A stretch of DNA of 64,000 nt from Dipetalonema caudispina (taxonomy: Eukaryota > Nematoda > Chromadorea > Rhabditida > Onchocercidae), in the NCBI GenBank assembly GCA_013365325.1, contig JABVXV010000156.1, forward strand, positions 1 through 64,000, given 5' to 3'. Made by a program: the position numbers and the translations under genes. Under the pieces are notes generated by a model that ran no database searches, was not told the DNA's origin, and saw nothing but the letters and a program-made list of their open reading frames with translations. This document shows, in pieces, positions 12,633-26,224 of this stretch; the stretch's first letter is position 1; the number at the start of each line of letters is the position of its first letter.

Positions 12633-14994
12633 ATCTAAGTGTTTCTATAAGAGTTATTTGAGGTTTATTTTGTTGGAAATTCTGAAATTACCGAATTATT
12701 GCTGTTTTAAATCTGGGAGAATTCTTCAACATGTGCACGATCAAAATTCATAAGCAGTTTTATTGTAAGCGAGCTATGGCTTCGTAAAATTTGGTGAGAT
12801 TTTTTTTTTCTTGTCTAGTTTTTCATATATTTAAAATTTTCTTGTTCCTTTCAAAAATTAATTCCAATTAGAATTTGGTTTTCTAAATAGTTTTCGTGTA
12901 CTTGCTAATCTCCAATTTTTGCTTTCGTTTAATTATTTATAAATTTGAATATTCCGAACAGATTACATTTTGCTCTCATACTACATATTTCACAGTATTA
13001 TCTTCGAATTGTTTACTACTATTTATTAAATGTTGTTTTGATTAGGATAAAAAATGATAACTGAGAGATAGGCTAAAATGTTAGATAATAATGAAAAAGT
13101 AATTTTCAAAATAAAGTTAAAAAAGAAATTTACAGGCAAAGAAATAATTGCTATTATGAAAATCTTACCTATTATAGCAATAACATAATATAATTAGTGG
13201 TAGAACTGATAGCATGAATTTTGCATTAAATGAATTCTTTTAAATAAGTTTTACAATTATTTATTTAGTTGGTGGAAGAAAGCAACTTTATTAATTCGAC
13301 AAGAATAATATCTCTTAAAAATAATCGTCGACAAAAAAAAAAAACTTTTCTTTTTTAATTTTATTTTTAATGCATATAAAATGCCGTACTTCTCCAATTA
13401 TTTGTGTAATTTTCTGAAAGTTTCATAAGTGTCAAGTATTGTATAGTATGATAAATTAAAATTAGTAACATTTTCCTTTTAGCTAACCAATTTCACGTTA
13501 TCCAAAAACATTTTGAAGGACAACATTTTTTCCATTAAAAAAATTTTATGCGTGTCAAAATCTATTGTTACGTATAAATTCTTTGAGTAAAATTTCACAG
13601 ATAAAAAAGAACAAACTAATGAGAATAAAAACTTAAAACAATGAAAACTTTCGAAAAGAAGTAATTTCATTTATAATAAGAAACAATTTTTTTTTTTTTT
13701 TTTTTTGCACAATTAGCATTACATCTATGATTGGAATGAAAGAAAAAAAGAAAAAAAAAATGAAATGTGCATATATTTTAAATTGATTCATCGCTTACTT
13801 TCTCTTTTTTTTTTCTTTTTATTTTGTTACCTTTATTATTTGATAAGCGAACAAAAGAAGTAACAACATTTGGAAATGCTATCAAGAAAATAAATAAGCA
13901 AATAATCACTGATATGAGTATTTAGGAAAATAAAACATATAAATTTGATTTCATTCTCATTCATGTCTTTAGATCACAATCAATTTTGACTAGAATATAT
14001 GGAAGAAGTAAGAAAATGGCAAGTATGGGTCAAATAAATCAATTTTCTAATTCTAGGAATTCCCTGACCGAAATTTGACATATAAAAGTAGAAATAGAAA
14101 AAAAGTAAACCTATAATATTTGATAATACCTAATCCTTTCATTAATTGACAATCTGCCATCCATTTGAAGAGTGACAAATTTGCTCTATAACTTCTACTG
14201 GAATATATGTGTTCCATATTTTCAACTTTGCATCTGATCCAAATTATGACAACATAGAGCTTTAAGAGAATAAAAGAAGGATTCGGGTTTCCTAAATTTC
14301 TATACCTTCACAAGAACTTCATCTCGATCTGCTATTCTGGTTCCTAAATTCATCCATTATCCTTGTCCTGATGCCTGACTTAATTTCTCAGCTATTATAG
14401 ATATGGAATGTACATAATAACTGTTTTAGAAATTTGCCATTAATAAGAATACCTTGATTATCTTAAATTCATCCGCTTATGTACATGTCAACTAACGCTA
14501 AATTTTGCCGGGAAAAAAAGAAACATATAAATAAGAACGATGGAGTAATTCATTATTTCATCAAATTCATATCTGTCAAATGTTTACTCAAAGATCAAAC
14601 TGCTTAAGTAAATCCAATCTACCACCCATTTTAATCTTCAACACTCTATATATCTGTTATGGTGATTGACAATGAAAGGCATAAATTGATGAGCAACAAG
14701 CATATATTATAACCTGTTCAAATATGAAGAGAAAGAGGAAAATGAAGAAGCAATTCAGGACAGTAACATTTTATGGATGAGATTTTTAATTATATTAATG
14801 AAACGGACTGTGGAAAAGTCGTTCAATTCAAAAATTAGATACAATATACAGCTTGATAACATTATGCATTAATAAGTGGAAAATAAGTGAAAGGCTAGGA
14901 GATGATTTCATCTGTCCATTCAGCTTTTATTTAGCAAGAATTTAACTATTCAATACAGTTTTTCTTGAAGACAAAAACACTGCCTCAGTTGAAT

Positions 14995-15162
14995 TTAATC
15001 AATATAAATTTTTAACTCTAACAAACAAATTGTTCGCCAGCATACCAAATAGATAAAGATTCTAGCAATCGCTTCAATCAATAGATGAACGGAATAATAA
15101 GACTTCATTGTTGGCATCCTGAGCTCTTCTGGAGAAAGTTCACGTAAGGCTATGTGAAACAT
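14995..15162 (-). other. Unexplained minus-strand open frame
   Basis: A 55-codon frame from ATG at 15162 to TAA at 14995. It reads as an acidic/basic start (FHIALRELSPEELRMP) followed by a hydrophobic stretch (EAIARIFIYLVCW). It has more balanced base use than its surroundings, and an acceptor-like TTCAATGTAG lies just upstream. It follows the glycosyltransferase on the same strand, so it could be its 3' UTR, a small gene or chance. No family is recognised. Confidence 0.2.
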
Positions 15163-15924
15163 GTAGTTTTACTACATTGAAAAGATATCTCCATCGCATA
15201 ATATAGGTTGGTGTGATGAAGCGCCCATTCTGCTAAATAACGAACAATAATTTTCATTGTATTGTTACTTTAATCCATGCAGACGTGATAAATCATTGAT
15301 CTATTGCAGACTGTCATATACAGACTGTCGTTAACTCAACACTACAGTTGTTTAAAAATCCGAATGTGAAACAATATGGCAGAATGAAAGTAAAATAAGG
15401 AAATATAAGCTTAAAAATTTCAGTGTAATCTATTCTAAAATGAATACGAAAAAAGATGAGCAGAGAGAAAAGCGATAAATATGAATAGTCCAATGATACC
15501 ACTCCGATAAAAAAAAAAGTGAAAACTAGAGGGCCACCATATTAAAATCATCAATCATTAATATTTAGCAACATGATATTCTGACAAAGTTTCGAAAGAA
15601 AAATTGTTCTCATAGAAACAAAACAATAAAAAGTGTTATGAAGTCCCGGAAGATTTAACATTCCTATTAAAATTTAAATCTTGGATTTCAAATTCGTACA
15701 ATCCAAAACAGACAAACATGTGCATAACAAAAACAGGAAATTGGTAGAAAATTTGGAAAAATGTTAACTACATTTACTCTGTTTCTGTTACAGATTAGGA
15801 AAAAAAATACAATTTGCTCCCTCTGTTAAAGCAAATGAGAATAACAGGTAGAAAATAAAACTATCAAGTTGGGCATACCTCCTTGAATTGCTGGATACGC
15901 AGTCGCATGTCATTTGAACATGGA

Positions 15925-18900
15925 TTAACATTTATTGAAACCTTCATTTCGTAACTGTACCTTTGATTCTTGCTCGAATAATTTTACTTTGATATGTGTA
16001 AACAGCGGCAAAAACTGTAAATCGTAACACTCATATTTTAACGATGAAAGACCATCCGTTTGTTGGCGCAGCTTTGTTTTGGCCAATAAATCGTATCGAC
16101 ATCTGAAATTGTTTTCCCTCCTGAGATAATTTTGATATCAAAATTCTTAATATTAAATGGAATATTTTTCGAGAACAAACAGAATTTCTCGAATTCATCA
16201 TATATATACTTACATTTATATTTCTTGTTTATTGGCTACTAACAATAAATAAAAAATTGAATTTTCTTTCTAACAGTAAAAAATACATAAGAAGAAGAAA
16301 CTAACCTATTGATAGGATTTTTCGCCTCTGATTTATGCTTAATCATTTGGTAGCGAGCAATTTCTGACGGATATCGCATAATTTTGTAACCAACAGAAGT
16401 TACTCTGAGGAGCAAACATTTGTTAAAAAATAGTTTACAAATGAACTTGGTTTGATTTGTAAGGCTGTCGGATTGCTTCCTTCTATGTGTTTTAACATCA
16501 TAATGTCAAGTTCCTGCAATGTCAGCTTACTCCCATCAACTAACGTAAATAAGAATATCTTGTTCTTTTTTTTCGCAATTTTTTGGAAAAATTAAGAATT
16601 TCGTCCTCACCGCATTGAGAGATCATCATCTTCGCCACCCCATCCCCAATAACTGTTCGAAAAGCCATTGATTGCTACGAACTGTTCCGTTCTAATAGCA
16701 CAAATACCTCCGAATATCGACCCATAAGGTAATCTACAATGACTAGGTAGCTCAATAACTGTTTCCAATATAATGGTATGGACCTGTGGAATAAGCAGTT
16801 CAAGAATACACGCATAGTTTATTCCACATTCCACACTCCACACTTGAAACCGATAAAGGAGTTAAAATTTCATAAAATACACATCAATTTTAATGTTGTC
16901 GGAACAGCTCTGAGAATAAATACATAATGAATAATTGGGTAAATATTACAGAAAAGCAGACCCGCTAATTTAAAATTCTAGATAGAATAATTAGTGCAAT
17001 GGGAAGTTGGAATAATTCCGGTTCAGTCAGTAATCCACATTACGAAGTCTGTTCAACTGTCCAGCACGACTTATCTTCTGCCGACGTATGGGCATAAATG
17101 AGGATTACGCCGCAAACAACTAAAACATCCATTCGTCTCACTTGTAATGAAATTAATTTGAAAAACAAACTTGTATTTAAATTTGTTAACAGCAACACTC
17201 ATATGCCTTGGCTGGTCAGGACAAGAATAAATATTACGATCATCCTCTGCCAACAAATCAACATCATGAAATATGAAACATTGCCAATCATAAACTTTCA
17301 TCGCTTCCGCATATCCAACATTCATTAACTTAGCACGGTTGAATGTTTCATTCGCATGTTGTTCAACGACAAAAATGGCGTAATCAAGTTGTTGTTTAGT
17401 GAGCAATGAATGAAGATTGTGCAACAGGATACGTAAATGAGCTTCTCGATCTCTAAAAATATTGTGAGATGTTAAACTGACTCAATAAACGCCAGGCGGT
17501 TTACAATTAAACAGCCCTCTCCTCTATAAAGTGAAAAATTAGTCCATTAGAAAGAAATTCTAAATAAGGAGTGAATACAAGATATACTTTTTGTGAAGTG
17601 AGGAAAATAAAATGCTACGATGAGTGCACTACGAATAAATGTAGAAGATGGAAGTGTAACTTATTTGTTAAAAAAAATTCTTCAACAAATGTCTAAGTCC
17701 ACATCATTTGTTGCTATTCTCGCTGCAGACGGCGTACGATGAGGATCTAAGGTAAGTGAAATTGGAGAATTGCTTTCCAACGACTCGACAAAGAACATAT
17801 AAACTATAGAATAAATTTTCAGTCCTACTTTTAGCAAATAAATGACCTTGAAAAAGTATCAAGTCTTATTTGACTCTGTCCAAAACTGAATTTTTCTAAT
17901 GAAAATTCCATTATGTACATATTATGAGAGCGAACCTGTAAGGCACGATAATAGCAACCCTGTGTCGTGATAGGCAACTTCTAGGTTTCCCATGGCCACC
18001 AGGTTCCAAATATGGATTCAATCGTTCGATTTCTTCAAATGTCGGCTCATCATACCATATTTTTATTCGACCAACCAAACCAGGTGGTGTTACGGGACAA
18101 TTCACTAAGCTAAGATTTTGTCGCACCATTCGCAAGTCCGCAGTAATCTTACGTGTTGATAATGCTTCATTATCCAGTAGTTGGAGATCTGCAAATTCAA
18201 ACAATTCAAAATCCGTAATTACGAGTTTTCCGATGATTGTCGTTGCTTACCTTATCATTTGTACTACCTAAGGAAATTGTACAAATAGTTCTCAGGCAGA
18301 TGCACGAACTGAACCTGATAAGGACAGCGCTTTAAACAATATAAAGTTCTTACAACAGATTATAGTATAATTATATAAAAATTCAGGCCAACAGTTCAAG
18401 GGTACCACCGTCTGTGGTTTACTTGCTCGAATGTAAGCTTGAGGATAAAGTACCGGCAAAAAGATTCACACTTTACTGCAAAATCAGAACCTTTCTTTTT
18501 CCCTTCTAAAAAAGAAATCAAAATTTTTTAATGAAAATCTTTTAAAATAAATATAGGAATTTTTTAATTAAAAATATACGAGTTGACCAAAAACGTTGAT
18601 CCATTGTCCTGCGCATGAATTCCTAAATTTACAAAAAATATTGTATGCATTTAAGAAATAAAGACCTCAGCAAATCAACTAACCTGTACTAGTGTTTAAC
18701 ATGATATTACGGATGTTCCCATCAGTTTCCGAGAATGTTTCTGTTAGCTTATCATTTGTTGAAGCAGTGGCGATGGATTTATCAACTGCTGAGTAAACAT
18801 TGGCTAGTTTACCATTGAGTAAATTATTAGTGAAGAGCTTGTAAAATTTTGAAGGAATACTGATTGAATTATCAACTGGAGCAGCACTAGTTAAATGGAA

Positions 18901-19107
18901 TTTTCCAACATTCAATGGAATTTTCGTAGAATTTCGACTATTATTATTGTTGGTATTATGCACCAGAATGATTTCTTGCCTACTAGTTTCAATTATTGGT
19001 CTCCAAATGCGATAATCACTGATAAATGATAGGCCACCACCTAGAAAAATATGCGCTGCTGCACCAAATATTAACAGAATGATAACGAAGCGTCCACACG
19101 TAGGCAT
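15925..19107 (-). CDS. bre-4: Beta-1,4-N-acetylgalactosaminyltransferase (GT7, BRE-4 type)
   Basis: Golgi type II enzyme of the beta-4-galactosyltransferase family, probably adding GalNAc to GlcNAc to make LacdiNAc. Exons in transcript order: 19107-18684, 18188-17936, 17452-17171, 16733-16611, 16404-16306, 16102-15925. They sum to 1359 nt, or 452 residues. A short cytoplasmic tail and a membrane anchor (FVIILLIFGAAAHIFLGGG) are followed by an Asn/Ser/Thr-rich stem and the catalytic domain. Family motifs are VAIIVPYRDREAHL, FHDVDLL with the metal-binding DVD at 289-291, QPRHMSVAVNKF, NGFSNSYWGWGGEDDD, and a conserved end (LLAKTKLRQQTDGLSSL). Ile326 sits where galactosyltransferases have Tyr (bovine Tyr289); family knowledge links Ile/Leu there to UDP-GalNAc use. 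The start is the first ATG before the anchor. An unrelated small gene ends 20 bases upstream. The gene symbol is by family resemblance. Confidence 0.9.
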
Positions 19108-19127
19108 CCTTGCGTCCGCATAATATT

Positions 19128-21081
19128 TTATGCTTCATCCTCTTCAGCACCGAAAATGAATGAACGTTTCGACATTCGTCCCTGCGTTAAATTATACCAG
19201 CCGATAAAACCTCTACAAATAAACAAATAAGCATATATTAAGACAGGATTGCTGCTAACGTCAATTACGCCGAAAAAACAACGTGAAACGTGAAATGGTC
19301 GCATAATACTAATTTATGTGGAAGCAGAAAAAAAATGAACATAAAAAAAAACTCCACTAATTAGTTAACTACATTAACAACTTTCTTGTCAATTACAACT
19401 CGTTTCGATCAAATGCATTACATTGTCAATGGAAGAATTCATTTATTAGTACCAATGCTTTCTCACCGATACTAGTTGAAATCTTGTCTTATCAGCGTCT
19501 GTTGGATCAAATAATTCTACAAAATCATTTACTAAAATCTCTTATTAACACTAATCGCTTCGATTTATCAGGAAAAATTGTACCGAAGAAACGAACATTT
19601 TCTTGCTTAATTATCAATCCTCCAATAAATTCTGTTAATAAGAAATTCTAGTTGAATTTGAAAGCTTTTTCAAAAAAATATCTCCAGAACAATCCTTAAA
19701 CAAATTCGTTTCATTCTGTAGCCCGCTCAGTTCTGGATATTTATTTCTGAGGGAAAATAAATCCAGAAATCTTTCTATTAGAAAAAAACAAATTCTTTCT
19801 TCATAAAACAAATTCACGTCTTTCAGGAGTCCGTTTATTTCCAAATATTTATTCTCGAAAGAAAATGATTTGAAGAAAAAAAAAAAAGAAATTCTAGCTT
19901 AGAAGAAAACAAATTGATTTAAGATCTACACTTCACATGACCTTTGAACCAACAACATGTACCTTCCCACTAAAATCAAAATGACCTCCATTGTAACCGA
20001 AACGCCCACACACAAACGTTCTGAGACTATTTCGTCATCCGGTGGCACTCTTGTATCCGGCACTAAATTTCGCAATTGTCGCAATTGAGAGGGATAATTC
20101 GGAAACTGGCAATGTATATCTAAGCTAACTGTACTTTAGAATAAAATTGGAATTTTCTTTTTAAATCATATTACAAATCTAATTTGAAGTAAATGTGCAA
20201 CTGTATTAGACAATACACTTTCCCTATTAGCACATATCAATAATAAATATAGGCATGCTAATGTATGCCGATATGCATGCATGTAAAAAAATAATAAGAA
20301 AGGATCCTATAAATTCAATTTTTTCTTTTTTTTTTTCAAATTAGAAAAATAACTATTGAAATTTATGTTAAGAAGTTTGTTAAAATTTTGCTTCTTATCA
20401 TTTTTTATCAATGATATATATACATATATATAAGTTAGAAATTATATAAATTTAAAAATAACAATAGCTACATGACATGAAAATAACGTTATTTACGTTA
20501 ATTTAAAAAAGTGATATAATTTAAAATGATGCTAGTTTCTGTTCTCAGATATATTAATTTTTAATAATTTTACGAATAAATGACGCGAAATTTCCTTACA
20601 TTTTCGAATGAAAAGAAATTTCTCCAAAATTTTTAGAGAACAAACATTCCAACGATACTTGCAAAAATTTTAATCAATAATATGTTGAAATTTTTGAATG
20701 ATATATAAGAATTTCAATAATGACAAATAATTCTTTTTTTTAAAAAAAAAAATATTATTTAAATTCATTCATTGAAAAAGTGCATTCATTTTGTTTTGCA
20801 AATTTTCTTCACTCTTCATCACTTCAGCAAAAAAAAGAAAAAAAAAAATAAAAAATAAAATTGAGGGAAGAGAAAATGGTTATGTCAAAAAGTAAAAAAG
20901 TATTATTTTGTGATTGTAGTAAAAAGAATTGGACATAAATATCCGAGAGTGAAAGATAGAAATGAGTGCTGCTGCTGCTGTTGTTGCCGCTACTATGCAC
21001 ATTGTCGTATTCCAAAAGGTCACTCACATTAGGGTCATATGGTATGCTATTATTCCTTTCAACTTACGGCAAATAGATGAT
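19128..21081 (-). CDS. Unrecognised small protein just upstream of bre-4
   Basis: Two clear exons and one likely exon on the minus strand. Last exon 19212-19128 (acceptor TTTATTTGTAG) reads GFIGWYNLTQGRMSKRSFIF and ends in FGAEEDEA and TAA. Middle exon 20133-19963 (donor AG/GTACAT) contains QFPNYPSQLRQLRNLVPDTR, VPPDDEIVSE and a hydrophobic run near SVTMEVILILVG. Its base composition is clearly richer in G and C than its flanks. Likely first exon 21081-21028 has donor GTGAGT and an in-frame ATG at 21038, giving an 88-residue protein; phases match throughout. The AAG acceptor of the middle exon is weak. A remote exon at 24940-24828 is also phase-compatible and would extend the protein to 140 residues. 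I do not recognise the family. The protein may cross a membrane, but an Arg at the exon junction interrupts the hydrophobic run. The bre-4 start lies 20 bases after the stop, in a different frame. Confidence 0.5.
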
Positions 21082-24000
21082 CTAAGATAAAGAGAGGAAA
21101 AAGTGAACAGTTAAAGAATAACATCTTATATCTAATTCGAAAATTAACCTATAGTTCGTAGAAAAAGTAACACACACACACACATACATACATACATATG
21201 TAAGTTCACATACAAACATACAAATACAAGCATAAATTTACATACAAACATAGAAATAAGCAAATTTTGACGAATTCCTTTTTATTTTATTTACTATTAA
21301 GTTATACTCATCCTATATGTGATTACCATTTCTTAATCATTTCTAGAATTTACATCATTTCCTTTTTTTCCTGTAATTGAACAAGATAATTCAAAAAGTT
21401 AAAAATGTTCAAGAAGTAAAAAGAAATCAATACTTTTGGGGTAAGCTAAAAAGTAAATTAATTTTTTTGAGCAATAGCAAGAATATATGATTCAATAGGT
21501 ATGGATCCTTTTTTTTTTTTTATCAATAATTTATATCATCGTTTAAATTTAATTCATTATAAATTGCCAGAGCCTTTTTTTTTTTTTTTCACGAATTATT
21601 TCATATTTCACATTTTTTGTTTCCTTTTCATCAAATGCATATTTAAAAAGGATATATAACAGAAAAAAAAAAAAAAATCATCAAGAATTTCCATCCAATA
21701 ATGTTTTCATTTTATGCTTAAATATAATATATTTGAATTGGAATAAAAAAAAAAGGAAACAAACAAGAAATAAAATCTTAAAAAAAAAAAAAAAAAAAAA
21801 CTTATCATAATTCATTCATCATTTTCATATAATTTTCATAAGAATATATCACAATACAGATGTTATGAATTACTTTAAACAAAAAGAAATTCCTTAGATA
21901 AAATCCATTATGATTCATTTATATTTAGTTAACAATATTTGAAATAAAAATTAAAGATCACAAAAAAATTGCTGTTAAATAGTACAATGTAAAAAAACTA
22001 AGTGTAAATATTTATTCCTCAAATTTTGATCGTTTTATTACTATTTTGAAGTTTAGCAAAAAAATTTTCTCATATAAACATTAATGAAAATGTATTCTAA
22101 CATATTATAATATCTAATTATGTTAACAATATTTGTAAACAATATATTAAACATATTGATTTGTTTCACATCTGATTTAACATAATTTATTCCATGAATA
22201 TAATTAAATAATTATTTAGAGTAATACGTAGGAAATAAAATCAAAACATTACATTTTTAAGTAAAACAAATATTACAGAATGAAAAGTAATAACATTATA
22301 TGATTGTTTCATAAATTATAAATGCTACAAATGAAATGTTTAGTAAATGATAACAATTTAGAAAAAAGAAAAGAAAGGAAAATGAAAAGGAAAAAAAAAA
22401 AAAAAAAAACGAGAATAGAAAACATGAAAATGAAAGAAATTTAAATGTCAAACATTATTAGCAAATTCTTTTCTCTTTTCAACATAATAAATTTAAATAA
22501 TAATCTTGCAAGGCTAAATTTTAATTAATTAACTTTATATTTGCAAATTTAAAGTGATTAAATTTCTTCTTATGTGCAACAATAACAAATTGATGAAAAC
22601 TAACAATTAATAGTGGTGTGGAAATTTGTAAAAAATTAAAAAAATATTGAAAACTTAATCATACTATTTAATTAAACCACTTAATATGATTGCTTAAAAA
22701 CGGAATTTTCAATCAATTACATGAAATATAACATTAATTACTATACTGTAAGAAAAAAATGAATTAATTGCAGTATACACAATATTATCAGTCAAAGAAA
22801 TTAAGAATAAAATTTTTTTTTGTTCGATGAGATGAAATTTCAAAATTTGAGATTTACATCGCAATAAAACCATCCATCATTTTTAATCATGCTTTTTGAT
22901 TAAACCACTTAATTTCACCGATCCTTTAATTTAACTGATAGCTATAATTTTCTGATAAGCTATAAATTTTTGCACGCAAATGAGCTATTACAATTTTTCA
23001 CACATCATTAATCATTTTTAATAACATGATACGGGAAGAGAAGCAAAAAAATTTATGATAAATTATTTTGAAAAAGAAAATATTAAATATGAATCAACTT
23101 TCTCTTAGTTTTATTTCAACAAAATTTTCCAAATTATATTTGTGATAATAGATTAATTGATTTGAAACTTCTACGAGGAAATATTTAAAGTTTATTAAAA
23201 TATTGGTGAAATAAGTTCAGGAATTCACACTTCCAATTTATCCTTTCAAATTTCATGCGCACACACTAAAATCGTCCAATACAGAACGAAATTCAGGAAT
23301 CATCTAAAATCGCTTAATATTTTTGCGCAATCGATAAACAATAGAAACATTTATCATTTACAAAATTTCTATTTAAAATTTCAGATGTATTCAAAAGAAA
23401 TAAAAACAAAATCCGGAAAAACTTGATTAAATTATAAAAAGTAATACCAATAAGAACATTATAAATGAGAAAAAAAAAAAAAAGAAAAGATCAGGAATTT
23501 CTCCATCAATTACAAGTTTTTATTAATGAATAATTGAAAAAGATTACAATTGCATAGATATATTGTTTTGAATGGGAAGTAATTTCATGCCAATTAATAT
23601 TTTTAATTTAAAAATATTTAATCTAAATACTGAATATTTCATGTCAAAAAATGATGCTATCAGAATCGATATTTTTATCAATCGTTGCTCAACTCTATTC
23701 TTTCTTCCTATTGAAGAAAATGAGCATCGTTAATTTATTTTGTTTGTTTATATGATTGTCAGAAAAAGATATGCCATTTGAGTATTTGTATTTTTTAAAA
23801 TAATGCAATAATAACTTAATGAAATACGATTACTCTTTAAGAATTGGTAATGAAATTGTTCATTTTGACGAGAAAATTATTAAAAGATTATTTCTCAACT
23901 TTTTATCATCCCATACATATTTGTATATTCATTGAATAAGATGAATAAATTCTTATCTATTTATCATCTATTGAAAATGAAATCTTTTCCACACATTTAT

Positions 24001-24827
24001 TTATCCGACAATGATAGTATCATAGTAAGAGTTTTTTCTCGTTTCACAACAATTACATTGGAACAGAGAGTAAACAAATTTTATAAGCCAACATTATTAA
24101 TTTTTTGCATAAATATTATCAATTTTTTTTTAACCTTTTACTTAAATAGATAAAAAAAAAAAAAAAATTGGGAAGTTTAGTATAGAAGTAGAGAATGAAA
24201 TAAGAGAAAAAAATATACAATTGATAAAGTTATATAATCAGAGAAAGAGAAATATTATGCAAAAGCAGTTAATATATTCAACAAACTGTCAATGTTTGTG
24301 TGAATCGATGATGATTGCGATTCACCAAGTGATCAGTTATATTTCAGTAGCAGAAATTTAGCTCTAATTTTGTTCTACAAATAATGAATCACAATGAAAT
24401 TTCCCAAATTATTCCTCTCATTAACTTGAAATTTCTCATTTATATCATAGCTTGAATTATCTTTTACTAAATCCAACGATTCACTTGGAGCTAATATGTG
24501 ATTTAGCAGTAATATTAGCAGGTATAATATGTAAGAATGAAATGGAAATAGGACAAATGGCTAAACTATTTCAATCATTCTATAAAATTTTTTATGAAAA
24601 TGATTGCAAACAATGAGTTTGACCCTTAACATTAATCATTACTTGAAATGGAAATAAAAAATAATCAGAAAAAGCAATAAAAAAAAAACTGGAAAAAAAA
24701 GGAAATTTTAACGAAATCTCTCATTTCGCACACTACTTATAAATCGTTTATTTTATTTCTGTGAATTCATCAATTTAATTTCAAGTAAATATCAACTAAA
24801 ATGAGATATTATGAGAAGGATACTTAC

Positions 24828-24940
24828 GGTTTAGGATTACACGATATGATTGACTTTATCAACAGTTGGAGCATTTGGGTCATTTTTCGATGCATGCTTT
24901 CACGGTTCAGAAATGCTTTTCCGAATCGACTCTTAAACAT
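24828..24940 (-). other. Candidate first coding exon
   Basis: From ATG at 24940 the minus strand reads 37 codons (MFKSRFGKAFLNRES, then basic and leucine-rich QMLQLLIKS) up to a strong donor CC/GTAAGT at 24827. Base composition is more coding-like than its flanks. Its phase fits the exon at 21081-21028, about 3.7 kb downstream. The link is an inference; one in three random exons would match in phase. Confidence 0.25.
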
Positions 24941-25213
24941 TGGTGAACAAAATTTTGAGCAATTACACAAATTTTATTCCATTGTTGGTGGAAAAAAGCA
25001 ATCGCTTTAATTTAAATTTTAATCAAATTGAAGATTCATCCTCAACTACGGCATCATCTAAACCATTCAGTTATTTGGCACATTTTCCAATGCTTGCAAA
25101 ATGTTCGATGAACATACTCAGATGTAGGTAGGCCTCTTAAACAGCTTATGATATCAACCATCGTAACGCTCATTATTTATTAGCTCATAATTAGCCTATA
25201 ATAATTGTTTCAG

Positions 25214-25277
25214 TACATAATAATAGCACATAATAATTGCCATCATCCAAATAACTCACACATAATAATTCCACCAG
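25214..25277 (+). other. Candidate plus-strand exon with strong splice sites
   Basis: A 64-base segment bounded by acceptor ATTGTTTCAG and consensus donor CCAG/GTAAGTAT. The content is AT-rich and CAT/AAT-rich, so it could be an untranslated exon of a plus-strand transcript (calm-1 begins 6.5 kb downstream) or chance. Confidence 0.22.
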
Positions 25278-26116
25278 GTAAGTATAATGTCATTTCAATT
25301 CATCAAGAAATTTCCAAAAATATACCTCAAAAAAAAAGATTGAAAAATTTTGAAATTGTGAAAACATACTTGAATTTGAAATTTCATGAATTAAATCAAG
25401 CAATCTAATGAACTACTTTTATACCGTACACTGCAGATATATGATAGGATGAGAGAACCAGATTTGTTAAACAATTTATCAGCTTACAAATGAAATTTTT
25501 GAAAATGCCAGCAACTTTTCATCTCTCAAATGCTACATTTAATCAACAATAACCGTACTTGCGAGATACCGTACGAACAATGCAAGGTACCGTATAAACA
25601 CAAAGATACTGTATGGAAAAAGTCCAGACAGATCGATTCGTATTAGTTTTAATTAAGTTTACATCATTACATTACAATAACATTTGTCTAGCTGTATATT
25701 TATTTATTAAAATTTACATATTTCTGATTAAAAAAAAAAATGTTTTTATTTATGCCTATATTTAAATCAAAATTTAGATATTTATCAACTATATCCGGAA
25801 ATAATTATTAATAGACATATATACTTAAAGACTGATTAGTTATCATGCAATTTCTATGTATTGTATGACAACAAAAAAAAAAAAAGAAAAAGGAAAAGCA
25901 AATAGAATCTTATAGAATTTGCTCTTCGAATGTCTTATCTTCGTAATGTGCACTAAAACGGTTGATAATCACATGAACAGAAAATGAAAATCAAATGTCC
26001 ATATATTGATCTTAAATTTAACAATATAAAACAATAAAATTTTGCATACAGAAGGAAAATCTTCCGTTGTGATGAGCAAAATTGAAGCTATAAAAATAAT
26101 AAAATTTCAGAAAAAC

Positions 26117-26219
26117 CCTATAGGTAATACAGCTCCATGATTATTATGGATGTAAAGGTCAAACATCAGAAATATAATCAAACATTCCTATAGGTAATAT
26201 AGCTCCATGATTATTTTGG
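26117..26219. repeat. 33-bp direct repeat, 70-bp spacing
   Basis: Copies at 26117-26149 and 26187-26219 start CCTATAGGTAATA and differ at two bases. The first copy plus spacer reads as a 70-bp unit followed by a second, partial unit. No known element is recognised. Confidence 0.85.
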
Positions 26220-26224
26220 TCATA

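Larger units (their letters stand above)
11915..15924. other. Convergent intergenic region
   Basis: Holds the 3' ends of the Argonaute gene (+) and the glycosyltransferase gene (-). The 101-codon frame at 12083-12388 is T-rich and hydrophobic, with no supporting exon structure; it looks like 3' UTR. One moderately coding-like minus-strand frame at 14995-15162 is listed separately. Otherwise only A/T runs are seen. Confidence 0.6.
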
